A DNA stretch of 64,000 nucleotides from Mangrovibacterium lignilyticum (GCF_010882175.1 NZ_WKLH01000001.1:372001-436000); one strand, 5' to 3'; counted from the first letter of the stretch, positions 53,993 to 63,194 are shown. Notes: generated by a model not told the origin, from the letters alone. Translations and numbers: made by a program.

Positions 53993-56176
53993 ATGAGAAA
54001 AAGCGTTTTAATCATCCTGTTGGCGTTTGCCAGTCAACTTGTTTCCGCTCAGTACCTGCAGACAAATCAGGACATGGAGAAAAAAATCGAGCAAATTATC
54101 GAGCAACTGACACTGAAAGAAAAAGTAGCCATGTGCCATGCTCAATCTAAGTTTAGCTCGCCGGGTGTCCCCCGTTTGGGTATTCCTGAAATATGGATGT
54201 CGGACGGGCCGCATGGTGTTCGCGGCGAAATCAACTGGGACAATTGGGGCTATGCCGGCTGGACCAACGACTCCATCACTGCCTTTCCGGCACTGACTGC
54301 TATGGCTGCCAGCTTCAACCCGGAACTGGCTCACGAATATGGATTCTCTGTTGGCGAGGAAGCACGCTACCGGAAGAAAGACATTCTTTTGGGACCAGGA
54401 GTCAACATCTACCGCACACCCCTAAATGGCCGCAACTTCGAGTATATGGGTGAAGATCCTTTCCTGGCTTCAACAATGGTTGTTCCCTACATTAAAGGCG
54501 TTCAGGAAAATGGTGTTTCTGCCTGTGTAAAACACTATGCGCTGAACAACCAGGAAGAATGGCGTGGACATATTGACGTGCATGTTGACGATCGCGCACT
54601 TCACGAAATTTACCTGCCAGCCTTTAAAGCAGCCGTTGAAGAAGGCGGTGTTTGGTCGCTCATGGGTGCTTACAACAAATACAACGGACAGCACACCACC
54701 ACCAACAAGGTGTTGATGAACGATATTCTGAAGGGTGACTGGAACTTCGACGGCGTAGTTGTGAGTGACTGGGGAAGTGCACACGACACCGACGAATCGG
54801 CTCTGAACGGCCTGGATATTGAAATGGGCAGCTGGACAAACGGACTGACTGCTTCCAAAGATTTTGCCTACGACGATTATTACCTGGCCAATGCCTTCTA
54901 CGAGAAGTTGAAAAGTGGCGAGATTGATGAATCTGTTGTTAACGACAAAGTGCGCCGCATTCTACGATTGATGTTCCGCACAACGATGAGCGAAAACCGG
55001 CCGCATGGCTGCATGAACAACCAGGAGCATCACGACGTTGCCCGCAAGATCGCAGCAGAGGGAATTGTTCTGCTGAAGAATGACAAGAACTTCTTCCCGA
55101 TTGATCCGGAGAAACCGATGACCATTGCAGTGATCGGCGAAAATGCAACCAAGTCGATGACCATTGGCGGAGGTTCTTCGGAACTGAAAGCGCAATACGA
55201 AATTTCGCCGCTTGAAGGAATCCAAAAACGTTTTACCAAGGCAACTATTCTGCACAGCCTGGGATACACGTCAGGACCTTCAGCTTACGGCAAAGTGATT
55301 TCTCCCACGGAAAACCAGGACAGCCTCCGCCTGGCTGCCATTGAAACGGCCCAAAAAGCCGACATCGTTCTATTTGTGGGTGGTTTGAATAAGAATCATC
55401 ACCAGGACTGTGAAGGAGGCGATCGTTTGTCGTTCGACTTACCTTTCAATCAGGACGCTTTGCTCCACGATATTGTCAGCGCAAATCCGAATGTTGGTGT
55501 GATCCTGGTCAGTGGGAATGCTGTTGCCATGCCTTGGTTGAAAGATATCAAAGGACTGCTGCAAGCCTGGTACCTGGGAAGCGATGCCGGTTATGCCCTG
55601 GCTGATGTCATCAGTGGCGATGTGAATCCTTCCGGGAAACTGCCATTCAGTTTTCCGGTTAAACTGGAAGATAACGCCGCTCACTCGTTTGGCGAATTAT
55701 CCTATCCGGGCGACAGCATCAATCAATATTACAAAGAAGGAATTCTGGTGGGTTACCGCTGGTTCGATACCAAAAAAATTAAGCCGCTGTTCCCATTCGG
55801 ATATGGCCTTTCGTACACCAATTTCGAATACAGCGACCTGAAAACCAACAAAACGTCCTACGGGAAAGACGAAACAATTGAAATCAGCTTCACCCTGAAA
55901 AATACCGGTAAACTTGCCGGCGCCGAAGTAGCCCAGCTGTATGTTTCAGATCCAAAATGCTCGGTGATGCGCCCAACAAAAGAACTGAAAGGCTTCGGGA
56001 AAGTAAGCCTGCAACCAGGGGAAAGCCAGGAAGTGACTTTGACAGTTCCGGTAAGCAGTTTCGCTTACTACGCCGAAGATGGAAAAGACTGGGTGGTTGA
56101 AGCCGGAGACTTCATCCTCCAGATCAACAGTTCTTCAGCCCAAAACGAATTGAAGCAAACGATTAAGGTGGAATAG
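53993..56176 (+). CDS. GH3 beta-glucosidase
   Basis: 727 residues with a signal peptide (about 1-20, ending LVSAQ). The (beta/alpha)8 barrel contains WMSDGPHGVRGE, KHYALNNQEEWRG and the nucleophile Asp in VVVSDWGSAHD. The second domain (about 370-560) carries GGSSELKA, and a fibronectin III-like domain ends it (about 620-727). It would release glucose from beta-linked oligosaccharides in the periplasm. Second gene of the operon. Confidence 0.92.
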   Translation: MRKSVLIILLAFASQLVSAQYLQTNQDMEKKIEQIIEQLTLKEKVAMCHAQSKFSSPGVPRLGIPEIWMSDGPHGVRGEINWDNWGYAGWTNDSITAFPALTAMAASFNPELAHEYGFSVGEEARYRKKDILLGPGVNIYRTPLNGRNFEYMGEDPFLASTMVVPYIKGVQENGVSACVKHYALNNQEEWRGHIDVHVDDRALHEIYLPAFKAAVEEGGVWSLMGAYNKYNGQHTTTNKVLMNDILKGDWNFDGVVVSDWGSAHDTDESALNGLDIEMGSWTNGLTASKDFAYDDYYLANAFYEKLKSGEIDESVVNDKVRRILRLMFRTTMSENRPHGCMNNQEHHDVARKIAAEGIVLLKNDKNFFPIDPEKPMTIAVIGENATKSMTIGGGSSELKAQYEISPLEGIQKRFTKATILHSLGYTSGPSAYGKVISPTENQDSLRLAAIETAQKADIVLFVGGLNKNHHQDCEGGDRLSFDLPFNQDALLHDIVSANPNVGVILVSGNAVAMPWLKDIKGLLQAWYLGSDAGYALADVISGDVNPSGKLPFSFPVKLEDNAAHSFGELSYPGDSINQYYKEGILVGYRWFDTKKIKPLFPFGYGLSYTNFEYSDLKTNKTSYGKDETIEISFTLKNTGKLAGAEVAQLYVSDPKCSVMRPTKELKGFGKVSLQPGESQEVTLTVPVSSFAYYAEDGKDWVVEAGDFILQINSSSAQNELKQTIKVE

Positions 56177-56212
56177 CAAAAGCTGTTGACGTGTTGATGT
56201 GAAGGAAGAGCT

Positions 56213-56282
56213 TATCAACGTTCTTCAACAATTCAACAATTCAACCTCTCTTAACAGTTCAACGTTCTTCAACAGTTCAACC
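56213..56282. repeat. TTCAAC-rich direct repeats between GH3 and GH31 genes
   Basis: The 132-bp intergenic stretch holds at least six TTCAAC units and two copies of AACGTTCTTCAACA 43 bp apart. Short-unit expansion of this kind is low-complexity; no gene or hairpin follows from it. Confidence 0.7.
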
Positions 56283-56308
56283 TAAAATAAACCCTAACAG
56301 TATATACC

Positions 56309-58735
56309 ATGCGCCTATCAAACCCAACATTGATCAGGAAGAAAAAAATGCTTGCTCTGGCTTTCCTTGCCGGAGCCGGCATTTTTTCTTTACATGCCCA
56401 AACGCCTTATGCATCGGGCCCGACGAACCAGTACCTGCTCAACCAACCGGTTGACATCAGTGAAGACTTCACGAATTTCACAAACACCTATTTTGTTGCC
56501 GATTCGCTTGGCACCTTCGACCCGTCAACCGGGAAAGGGGTACTCAACTACAAGCGGCACGTGTACCAAACCCGGCAGGCGTTCAACAACATGCTTGCCT
56601 TTCTGCAGCCGGCCGGCGGCAACGAATTCCCGGAGGCTGAATACGAAGCGAATCCCAATATGCCTTTCAGCATTCAGTTTGTATCACCGAAATCGTTCCG
56701 CATTCGGATGGCCAGCAGTACCATTGAGAAAGCAGATGAGCCCTCACTGATGCTGGTCGATGGCTTTGCTCCGGAAGATAAAAGCTCCTGGAAATACGCT
56801 AAACTTGAAGATGGCTACCAATACCAAAGCGAATTCGGGAAGCTGATCATTCGTGAGCATCCCTGGCGGCTGGAGATTTACAATGTTGATGGCAAACTGT
56901 TGACCCAAACCATGAACCGGAAAGACAACGACGAAACGTATACACCGCTGATGCCTTTCAGCTATGTGCGTCGCTCATCGGATTATTCACGCAGCTTCTC
57001 AGCTTCGTTCCGGCTATCTCCGCGTGAAAAAATCTTTGGCTGCGGCGAAAGTTTCAAGGCCCTCGACAAACGCGGGCAAAAAGTGATTTTGTGGACCGAC
57101 GATGCCAACGGAACCCAAAACGAAACGATGTACAAACCCATTCCCTTCTTCATGAGCAGTCGTGGCTATGGCATGTTTATGCACACCTCAAGTCCGATTA
57201 CCTGCGACTTTGGAAAATATTACAATGCCGAAACAAACCTGCTTGTCGGCGACGAATCGCTCGACCTGTTTGTGTTTTTGGGTGACCCAAAGGACATTCT
57301 GGATGAATACACCAACCTGACCGGAAAACCAAGTATGCCACCGCTTTGGTCATTCGGCCTGTGGATGAGCCGCATCACCTACTTCTCGGAAGCCGATGGT
57401 CGGAGGGTGGCCAAAGAATTGCGTGAAAACAAAATCCCCAGTGATGTCATTCACTTCGACACCGGTTGGTTCGAAACCGACTGGCGTTGCAACTACGAGT
57501 TCTCCCCTTCCCGCTTCGACGATCCGGTGGATATGATTGCCGATCTGAAAGACGAAGGTTTCCGCACCTGCTTGTGGCAATTGCCTTACTTCACGCCGAA
57601 GAACACGCTCTTCAACGAAATCATCGACAAAGGGCTTTATGTGAAAAACGCCAAAGGCAACCTGCCTTACGAAGATGCCACGCTCGACTTTTCGAATCCC
57701 GAAACCGTGAAATGGTACCAGGGAAAGATTGCCGGCTTACTGAAGCAAGGTGTCAGTGTGATTAAGGTTGACTTTGGCGAAGCAGCCCCGGCCAGTGGTA
57801 TTTATGCATCGGGCAAAACCGGCTTCTACGAGCACAACCTGTATCCGCTGCGCTACAACAAAGCAGTAGCCGACATTACCAAAGAAGTAACCGGCGATGC
57901 CATTATCTGGGCCCGATCGACCTGGGCCGGAAGCCAGCGTTATCCGCTGCATTGGGGTGGCGATGCGGCCAACACCAATGTGGCCATGGAAGGAACGCTG
58001 CATGCCGGACTAAGCATGGGCTTGTCGGGCTTTTCGTTCTGGAGCCACGACATTGGCGGCTTTGTGCTGCAAACCCCCAAAGAACTTTATCGTCGCTGGA
58101 CACCATTCGGCATGCTCACTTCACACAGCCGAACGCACGGTGCACCTCCCAAAGAGCCTTGGGAATACGGCAAGGAATTTCAGGATGAGTTCCGCAAAAG
58201 CGTTGATCTGAAATACGAGCTGATGCCCTACATTTTGGAGCAAGCCAAGGAATGTACGGAAAAAGGATTGCCGATGATGCGCGCTTTGTTTGTGGAATAT
58301 CCCAACGATCCCGGTGCCTGGCTGGTCGATGATCAATATTTATTTGGTCGCGATATATTGGTGGCACCACTGTTCGAGGAGGTCGCGCCACGCGAAGTTT
58401 ACTTGCCCGGCGGCGAATGGATTGATTACCAAAGTCGAAAAACCTACAGTGCCGGTTGGCACACCATTGCTCCCGGTGAAATTCCGATCGTGATGTTGGT
58501 GCGCAAGGGTGCTGTGATTCCGCACATCAAACTGGCACAAAGCACCAAATTCATGGACTGGTCGGAACTGGAACTGAAGGTCTTCGGCAAAACCGGCGAG
58601 AATACAACGACTGAAATTTATCTGCCCAACGACAGCGAGCGCAAAAACGTTCAGCTTGTTTGGGATGGCCAAAAGTACACAGTTAAAAATAACCCGTATC
58701 GTGACACCAATTTTAAAGTGACGGTGATCGAGTAA
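56309..58735 (+). CDS. GH31 alpha-glycosidase (alpha-xylosidase-like)
   Basis: 808 residues with a signal peptide (about 1-30, ending LHAQ). An N-terminal beta-sandwich precedes the barrel, which has SFGLWMSRITYFSEADG near 350, HFDTGWFETDWRCNYEF near 390-406, the nucleophile Asp in VIKVDFGEAAP near 486 and the acid/base Asp in HWGGDAANTN near 550. The spacing and the FDTGWF/CNYEF insert resemble YicI-type alpha-xylosidases more than maltases. It would remove alpha-xylose, as in xyloglucan fragments. Third gene of the operon; the 132-bp spacer may hold its own promoter. Confidence 0.88.
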   Translation: MRLSNPTLIRKKKMLALAFLAGAGIFSLHAQTPYASGPTNQYLLNQPVDISEDFTNFTNTYFVADSLGTFDPSTGKGVLNYKRHVYQTRQAFNNMLAFLQPAGGNEFPEAEYEANPNMPFSIQFVSPKSFRIRMASSTIEKADEPSLMLVDGFAPEDKSSWKYAKLEDGYQYQSEFGKLIIREHPWRLEIYNVDGKLLTQTMNRKDNDETYTPLMPFSYVRRSSDYSRSFSASFRLSPREKIFGCGESFKALDKRGQKVILWTDDANGTQNETMYKPIPFFMSSRGYGMFMHTSSPITCDFGKYYNAETNLLVGDESLDLFVFLGDPKDILDEYTNLTGKPSMPPLWSFGLWMSRITYFSEADGRRVAKELRENKIPSDVIHFDTGWFETDWRCNYEFSPSRFDDPVDMIADLKDEGFRTCLWQLPYFTPKNTLFNEIIDKGLYVKNAKGNLPYEDATLDFSNPETVKWYQGKIAGLLKQGVSVIKVDFGEAAPASGIYASGKTGFYEHNLYPLRYNKAVADITKEVTGDAIIWARSTWAGSQRYPLHWGGDAANTNVAMEGTLHAGLSMGLSGFSFWSHDIGGFVLQTPKELYRRWTPFGMLTSHSRTHGAPPKEPWEYGKEFQDEFRKSVDLKYELMPYILEQAKECTEKGLPMMRALFVEYPNDPGAWLVDDQYLFGRDILVAPLFEEVAPREVYLPGGEWIDYQSRKTYSAGWHTIAPGEIPIVMLVRKGAVIPHIKLAQSTKFMDWSELELKVFGKTGENTTTEIYLPNDSERKNVQLVWDGQKYTVKNNPYRDTNFKVTVIE

Positions 58736-58742
58736 AACCTTC

Positions 58743-58775
58743 ATTGGCCGGGTGACTTCGAGTCACCCGGCCAAT
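58743..58775. terminator. Strong bidirectional terminator between GH31 and araC-type genes
   Basis: Perfect 15-bp stem ATTGGCCGGGTGACT / AGTCACCCGGCCAAT with a 3-nt loop, between convergent genes. Confidence 0.92.
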
Positions 58776-59642
58776 TTAATTAATCAACGTATTGTCGTTT
58801 GTACGAACATATTCCTTCACCCCTTGCTGAAACTCTTGCGGGCTTTGCCGGGTTAGTTGTTTGAAGAAACGGCTGAAATAGGAGCTGTCTTTAAAGCCCA
58901 GGTTATAGGCAATTTCCTTAATGGTATTTTCGCTGTGAATAATCTGCCGTTTGGCTTCCAGCACCACCCGGTCGTGGATGAGTTGCACGGCTGTTTTATC
59001 CAGTTTCTCTTTTAAGACCTGGTTCAGGCGCTTGGCGCTTATCCCTAACTTATCGGCATAGAACTCAGCGGTGCGCTCTTTCAGGTAATTCATTTCGAGC
59101 AGGAGCATAAACTCGTAAATGCGTTTCTCGTTGATGTCCTGCCGGGTAAAATGTTCCTCTTTCAACTGAATCAATTTCAACAGGAATACCTTCAGCAAAG
59201 CTTTGATCATCACCAGCTGCATTTCCTTCTTCTCATATTCTTCCAGCAACAGCTTGAAAACCGAAGCCAGTCCCGCCGAGGTCTGTTCATTCACCTGCAA
59301 ACAGGAAAATTCGCCCTGAATGTTAAACATGCGGAACACATCGAGCAGAAATTCCTTCAAATCACCTTCAACCAGTTCGCGTTTAAACGAAATGAGCACG
59401 CCTTTCTTGCCTGCTTTATTCAATTGATGCACCCGGTAAGGCGGAATCAGGTAAATCCAATCGCCGCGCAAGGTTTGAAAGGCATGTTGCGGCACATGCA
59501 AAGCCTCTTCGTCGCGCAACCAAACGATCTCAAAAAATTCTTTTCGCGCCGGATCTTCCAAATACGACGGCGGACAATTATCCAAATTACGGATGTATAA
59601 AACCTGGTCTGCTAACATCATTTCCTCCAATCTTTTTTTCAC
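58776..59642 (-). CDS. AraC-family transcriptional regulator
   Basis: 288 residues. An N-terminal cupin-like sensing domain (about 15-100, with LIPPYRVHQLNKAGKKG) precedes a linker and the two-helix AraC DNA-binding domain near 190-280, where ENTIKEIAYNLGFKDSSYFSRFFKQ is split here as ENTIKEIAYNLGF and KDSSYFSRFFK. It lies between the GH operon (convergent) and hxlBA (divergent, 156 bp). Likely controls hxlBA, the GH operon, or both, in response to a sugar signal; direct repeats in the shared region support hxlBA. Confidence 0.9.
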   Translation of the reverse strand: MKKRLEEMMLADQVLYIRNLDNCPPSYLEDPARKEFFEIVWLRDEEALHVPQHAFQTLRGDWIYLIPPYRVHQLNKAGKKGVLISFKRELVEGDLKEFLLDVFRMFNIQGEFSCLQVNEQTSAGLASVFKLLLEEYEKKEMQLVMIKALLKVFLLKLIQLKEEHFTRQDINEKRIYEFMLLLEMNYLKERTAEFYADKLGISAKRLNQVLKEKLDKTAVQLIHDRVVLEAKRQIIHSENTIKEIAYNLGFKDSSYFSRFFKQLTRQSPQEFQQGVKEYVRTNDNTLIN

Positions 59643-59666
59643 TGGGAAACCAGCGCATTTCCAAAA

Positions 59667-59776
59667 TGTACCACAAAAATATCAAATAGCACCATACCCT
59701 GTCCATCTATGGGCAAATTATACCCGACATCTGTCAAATAGTGTACCTGCAGGTCCTTATTTGGCCCCTACTTTTG
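59667..59776 (+). promoter_or_regulatory. Candidate AraC operator and hxlBA promoter
   Basis: TCAAATAG occurs at 59682-59689 and 59734-59741, and TGTACC at 59667-59672 and 59742-59747. The right-hand copies sit just ahead of TACTTTTG (59769-59776), a full -7 box 22 bp before the ATG. The -33 position holds no TTTG, as expected for an activated promoter. Confidence 0.4.
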
Positions 59777-59798
59777 CTTCGTAAACAAATTGAATGCA

Positions 59799-60383
59799 AT
59801 GGAACACACAGAAACGATAAACCAGACCGAAGCCATCCACGAGGCGTTGGAAATGATTCTCTCGGAACATCAACAACTGTTCAGTCAACTTCAGTTTGAC
59901 GCGATACCGGGCATTGTAGAAGCAATCCGCGAAGCAAACGCGATCTTCCTGCTGGGTGCCGGTCGTACCGGGTTCATGATTAAAGCCGCAGCCATGCGTT
60001 TGATGCATTTGGGATACGCCGTGCATGTGGTTGGAGAAACAACCACCCCTGCCATTGGTGAAGGCGATCTGTTAATTGCCGGATCGGGATCGGGAACGAC
60101 CGGGAACATTGTGAAAGCTGCCGAAACTGCCCGCAAGTGCGGCGCTGCGATCGTTTGCTTCACCACCAACCCCGAATCGCCACTGGCCCACCTGGCCAAT
60201 CACCGTGTAACGATTCCGGCCGCCGGCAAACAGCAACAAAACGAAACGATTTCGCAACAATATGCCGGCAGCCTGTTCGAGCAATCCTTCCTGCTGCTTT
60301 TCGATGCCATCATTCAGCATCTGTGGCAGGATTCGGGGGTTAGCCGCGACGAATTGTGGAAACGGCACACCAACCTGGAATAG
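59799..60383 (+). CDS. hxlB: 6-phospho-3-hexuloisomerase
   Basis: 194 residues from the ATG at 59799 (a TTG at 59790 is possible). The SIS domain has FLLGAGRTGFMIKAAAMRL near 45-63, IAGSGSGTTGNIVKAAETA near 89-107 and the C-terminal QQYAGSLFEQSFLLLFDAI. It interconverts hexulose-6-phosphate and fructose-6-phosphate in the cytoplasm, the second step of the ribulose monophosphate cycle. Followed 42 bp later by hxlA. Confidence 0.92.
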   Translation: MEHTETINQTEAIHEALEMILSEHQQLFSQLQFDAIPGIVEAIREANAIFLLGAGRTGFMIKAAAMRLMHLGYAVHVVGETTTPAIGEGDLLIAGSGSGTTGNIVKAAETARKCGAAIVCFTTNPESPLAHLANHRVTIPAAGKQQQNETISQQYAGSLFEQSFLLLFDAIIQHLWQDSGVSRDELWKRHTNLE

Positions 60384-60425
60384 CAAAAAGAATTCAAAAT
60401 TAGATACAATTAAACAAAAATTATC

Positions 60426-61061
60426 ATGGCAAAATTACAAGTAGCAATCGACTTGCTGAATACAGAAGACGCCATCGCATTGGCAACTAAAGTGGCTCCT
60501 TACATCGACATTATCGAGTTGGGTACGCCCCTGATTAAAAGTGAAGGCTTACGCGTGATCACCGCGATGAAAGCCGCTTTCCCGGACAAAAAGGTTTTCG
60601 CTGATTTTAAAACAGCTGATGCCGGTGCCCTGGAAGCCGAAATGGCGTTTAAAGCCGGAGCTGACTACGTCACGATCCTCGGATCGGTTGACGATGCCAC
60701 CATTATCGGGGCTGTTGCCAAAGCCAAAGAATACAACTGCGGCGTTGTGGTCGATACCATCGGTATTGCCGACCGCGTGAAACGTGCGCAGGAAGTGATT
60801 AAACTAGGGGTTGAATTTGTAGAACTACACGCCGGCCTGGACGAACAAGCCAAAGAAGGTTACTCCATCGAGGTTTTAATTGACGAAGCAACCAGAGCCG
60901 GAGTACCCGTTTCTATTGCCGGTGGTGTAAACCTGGCCAGTATTGCCGGGGTGAAAAACTCGGGAGCTGTTGTTGCCGTAGCCGGTGGGGCGATCTACGG
61001 CGCAGAAGATCCTGCTGCTGCTGCCAAAGCTTTGAAAGAAGCGTTGATCTCAGCGAACTAA
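60426..61061 (+). CDS. hxlA: 3-hexulose-6-phosphate synthase
   Basis: 211 residues, the usual length. An OMPDC-superfamily barrel with VAIDLLNTEDA (start), FADFKTADAGALEAEMAF near 59-76 holding the Asp-Lys-x-x-Asp catalytic set, VELHAGLDEQ near 138 and IAGGVNLASI near 170. It condenses formaldehyde with ribulose-5-phosphate, or runs in reverse to supply pentose phosphate. Encoded downstream of hxlB; the operon ends in a strong terminator. Confidence 0.94.
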   Translation: MAKLQVAIDLLNTEDAIALATKVAPYIDIIELGTPLIKSEGLRVITAMKAAFPDKKVFADFKTADAGALEAEMAFKAGADYVTILGSVDDATIIGAVAKAKEYNCGVVVDTIGIADRVKRAQEVIKLGVEFVELHAGLDEQAKEGYSIEVLIDEATRAGVPVSIAGGVNLASIAGVKNSGAVVAVAGGAIYGAEDPAAAAKALKEALISAN

Positions 61062-61089
61062 AACTTGCACTCCCGCGAGAAGCAAGGGA

Positions 61090-61111
61090 AGCCCGGGGAA
61101 TTCTCCGGGCT
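61090..61111 (+). terminator. Terminator of hxlBA
   Basis: Stem AGCCCGG / CCGGGCT around GGAATTCT-like centre, followed by six T residues. Confidence 0.88.
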
Positions 61112-61222
61112 TTTTTATGGCTCAGGCTCCTATCCGTTTACCGCCGAAAATCACCGATTCTGCTCCAAACAATCAATTACCGGGCTGCACTCAGGGGGAA
61201 TCTCTTCCTTTGTATTTCGTTC

Positions 61223-61477
61223 CTAAACCGATTCGTCTGCTGTTAGCTTCAGCCCCTTATTCATCCGAATAGACAACACCACGCCCATTATGAAGGTGAA
61301 TAACGAAACCGGCAACAAAACCCAGCCCAGCACCACCAGCCAGGGATCGCTGTAAAATAATTTGATCAGGGTAATGCCGGTTGCAAACACCATGAGGGCT
61401 GTCCGAATGAAAGCCAGGAAAGTTCGTTGGTTGGCCAATCGGGTTCGGTCTTCTGCTAATTGATCGCTTCTGCTCAC
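61223..61477 (-). CDS. DUF202/YidH-like small membrane protein
   Basis: 84 residues. It opens with the family mark RTRLANQRTFLAFIRTALM and has two helices (about 24-45 and 50-70). DUF202 proteins are small inner-membrane proteins of unknown role. A single gene, facing the hxlBA terminator. Confidence 0.85.
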   Translation of the reverse strand: MSRSDQLAEDRTRLANQRTFLAFIRTALMVFATGITLIKLFYSDPWLVVLGWVLLPVSLFTFIMGVVLSIRMNKGLKLTADESV

Positions 61478-61599
61478 GTCCTTTTGTTTTTAATGATACA
61501 AGCCTCAAGTTAACACTTTTCCGGTGGCCGGCAGATATCCGTTTCAACAAAAGCCAAAGCATGTGTGTTTAGAAAAATGAACCACTAAATCATTAGATC

Positions 61600-62037
61600 A
61601 TGGCTAAAGTAAGTGTCTACCTTAATTTTAACGGACAAGCCGAGGAAGCTTTTGAATTCTACAAATCGGTTTTTCAAACGGAATACCTGGATGGGATCTC
61701 CCGCTTCGCCGATGTTCCTCCTGCGGAGAACATGCCGCTCTTGTCGGAGGAAGATAAAAAACTGGTGATGCACGTATCGCTGCCGATTACCGGTGATTTT
61801 ATCCTAATGGGATGCGACAGCCCTTCTTCTATCGGCATGAAAGCGGAGTTCGGCAATAATGTACACCTGAACCTGGAGCCGGACACCCGTAAAGAAGCCG
61901 ATCGCTTATTTAACGCGCTGGCCGAGGGAGGAACGATAACCATGCCGCAAGCCGACATGTTCTGGGGTGCCTATTTTGGAAGCCTGACTGATAAATTTGG
62001 CATTCATTGGATGGTCAATTGTCCCTTGAAAGTCTGA
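61600..62037 (+). CDS. VOC-family protein (PhnB-like)
   Basis: 145 residues. It begins VSVYLNFNGQAEEAFEFYKS and ends WGAYFGSLTDKFGIHWMVN, the two halves of a PhnB-type glyoxalase/bleomycin-resistance fold, with VMHVSLPITGDFILMGCD in between. The metal-site residues are not clearly complete, so enzymatic activity is uncertain. A single gene before the LuxR-type regulator gene. Confidence 0.87.
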   Translation: MAKVSVYLNFNGQAEEAFEFYKSVFQTEYLDGISRFADVPPAENMPLLSEEDKKLVMHVSLPITGDFILMGCDSPSSIGMKAEFGNNVHLNLEPDTRKEADRLFNALAEGGTITMPQADMFWGAYFGSLTDKFGIHWMVNCPLKV

Positions 62038-62093
62038 TGTGATTTCTTTATATTAACAGGTTGAAATAGCAACCAAACAAAAATTCTGTTCCA

Positions 62094-62873
62094 GTGAGTT
62101 TCAACCCCAGAATTCTAAATATATACGACGAAGTTTTCCAAAGTGATCAAATCTTGTCGTCCGGAATTATAAAAGAGCACATCGAAAAAATTAAGGAGAT
62201 GGATGAATTTCTGCCTCCGGGTCTCTCCTTTTTCATTTTAACCAATACCACAGCCAACAACTTCCCTTTTGTCAGTAAAAATTTCGAGTTCAACATGGGA
62301 TTGGATAGTGAACGAATGAAAACGATCGGCGTTCAATACTGGCTCAGCCATTTTCATCCCGAAGATCTGCCCGTTTGGGTTGGAATGCTGCAAGATTTAA
62401 TGCTCTACACGATTAATGAAATCCCGGAGGAAAAACGACTGAATCTTTCGTACACCTGGAACTACCGGGTTCGTAAGTTCAATGGCGACTATGTGAATAT
62501 TTTTGAACACCAGATGCCGCTAATCCTCGATGACAGCAGCAAACCCATTGTTGGCCTGGCCCACTTATCCATTGTTGGCGACGGGGAGCCTATGCCCATC
62601 CGGGCATCCATCAAATACCTCAACAAGGATAACGGTTACGAAACGATTGTGACCAAAAACTACTCGCAAAAAGCGCTATCCGATGGCTTGTCGAACCGGG
62701 AGAGGGATATCATTCGCTATTTGTCCCTGAGAAAAACAAGTAAAGAGATTGCCGGGATTCTTCACATCAGTTCGCATACCGTTGATACACACCGGAGAAA
62801 CATTCTTAAAAAGCTGAATATCGACTCCACCGGAGAACTGGTTACCTACTTTAAAGACCAGATGCTCTTCTAA
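62094..62873 (+). CDS. LuxR-type regulator with PAS-like sensor
   Basis: 259 residues from a GTG codon. The N-terminal part (about 30-175) has a PAS-like layout, with TNTTANNFPFVSKNFEFNMG and HLSIVGDGEPM at the ends. The C-terminal LuxR HTH has LSNRERDIIRYLSLRKTSKE then IAGILHISSHTVDTHRRNIL near 215-245. There is no receiver domain. A cytosolic regulator of unknown signal; similar proteins are frequent in Bacteroidota. A palindromic terminator follows at once. Confidence 0.85.
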   Translation: MSFNPRILNIYDEVFQSDQILSSGIIKEHIEKIKEMDEFLPPGLSFFILTNTTANNFPFVSKNFEFNMGLDSERMKTIGVQYWLSHFHPEDLPVWVGMLQDLMLYTINEIPEEKRLNLSYTWNYRVRKFNGDYVNIFEHQMPLILDDSSKPIVGLAHLSIVGDGEPMPIRASIKYLNKDNGYETIVTKNYSQKALSDGLSNRERDIIRYLSLRKTSKEIAGILHISSHTVDTHRRNILKKLNIDSTGELVTYFKDQMLF

Positions 62874-62894
62874 AAATACTCAAATTGAGTATTT
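62874..62894 (+). terminator. Terminator after the LuxR-type gene
   Basis: Perfect 10-bp palindromic stem AAATACTCAA / TTGAGTATTT with a single central base, followed shortly by a run of seven T residues. Confidence 0.7.
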
Positions 62895-62966
62895 CAGATC
62901 TTTTTTTCGATTCGTTCCTTTGAAAGCAGACAGATAGTTGTTGGAACGCTTTAAATCAGGTGCGGA

Positions 62967-63194
62967 ATGAATCGAATGTACAGAACGATAAGAAGCTTGA
63001 TGATACTTGTACTATTAGTGCTCTCGTTTGTTTGCATTAGTTACTACCAGAAGTATGCCAGACTTGACGCCTTCCTTCAGGAAAAAAGGGCGGATTATAA
63101 AGGTCGCTTTCTTATTCCTCAAACGCATGATCCGATACAAAACATCAACTTACTTGATGCCGAAGAAGCCCGCAGACCAGATATTATTGACTGA
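62967..63194 (+). CDS. Small single-pass membrane protein, unknown
   Basis: 75 residues with a basic start (MNRMYRTIRS), one helix (about 9-27) and a polar tail of about 48 residues ending ARRPDIID. No family recognised. The start could also be the second Met (residue 4). It stands between a terminator and a lipoprotein gene; coding status is likely but unproven. Confidence 0.5.
   Translation: MNRMYRTIRSLMILVLLVLSFVCISYYQKYARLDAFLQEKRADYKGRFLIPQTHDPIQNINLLDAEEARRPDIID

Noticed and set aside
51478-58735. Complete polysaccharide utilisation locus
   Set aside because: No SusC, SusD or sensor of the hybrid two-component type is present in the window.
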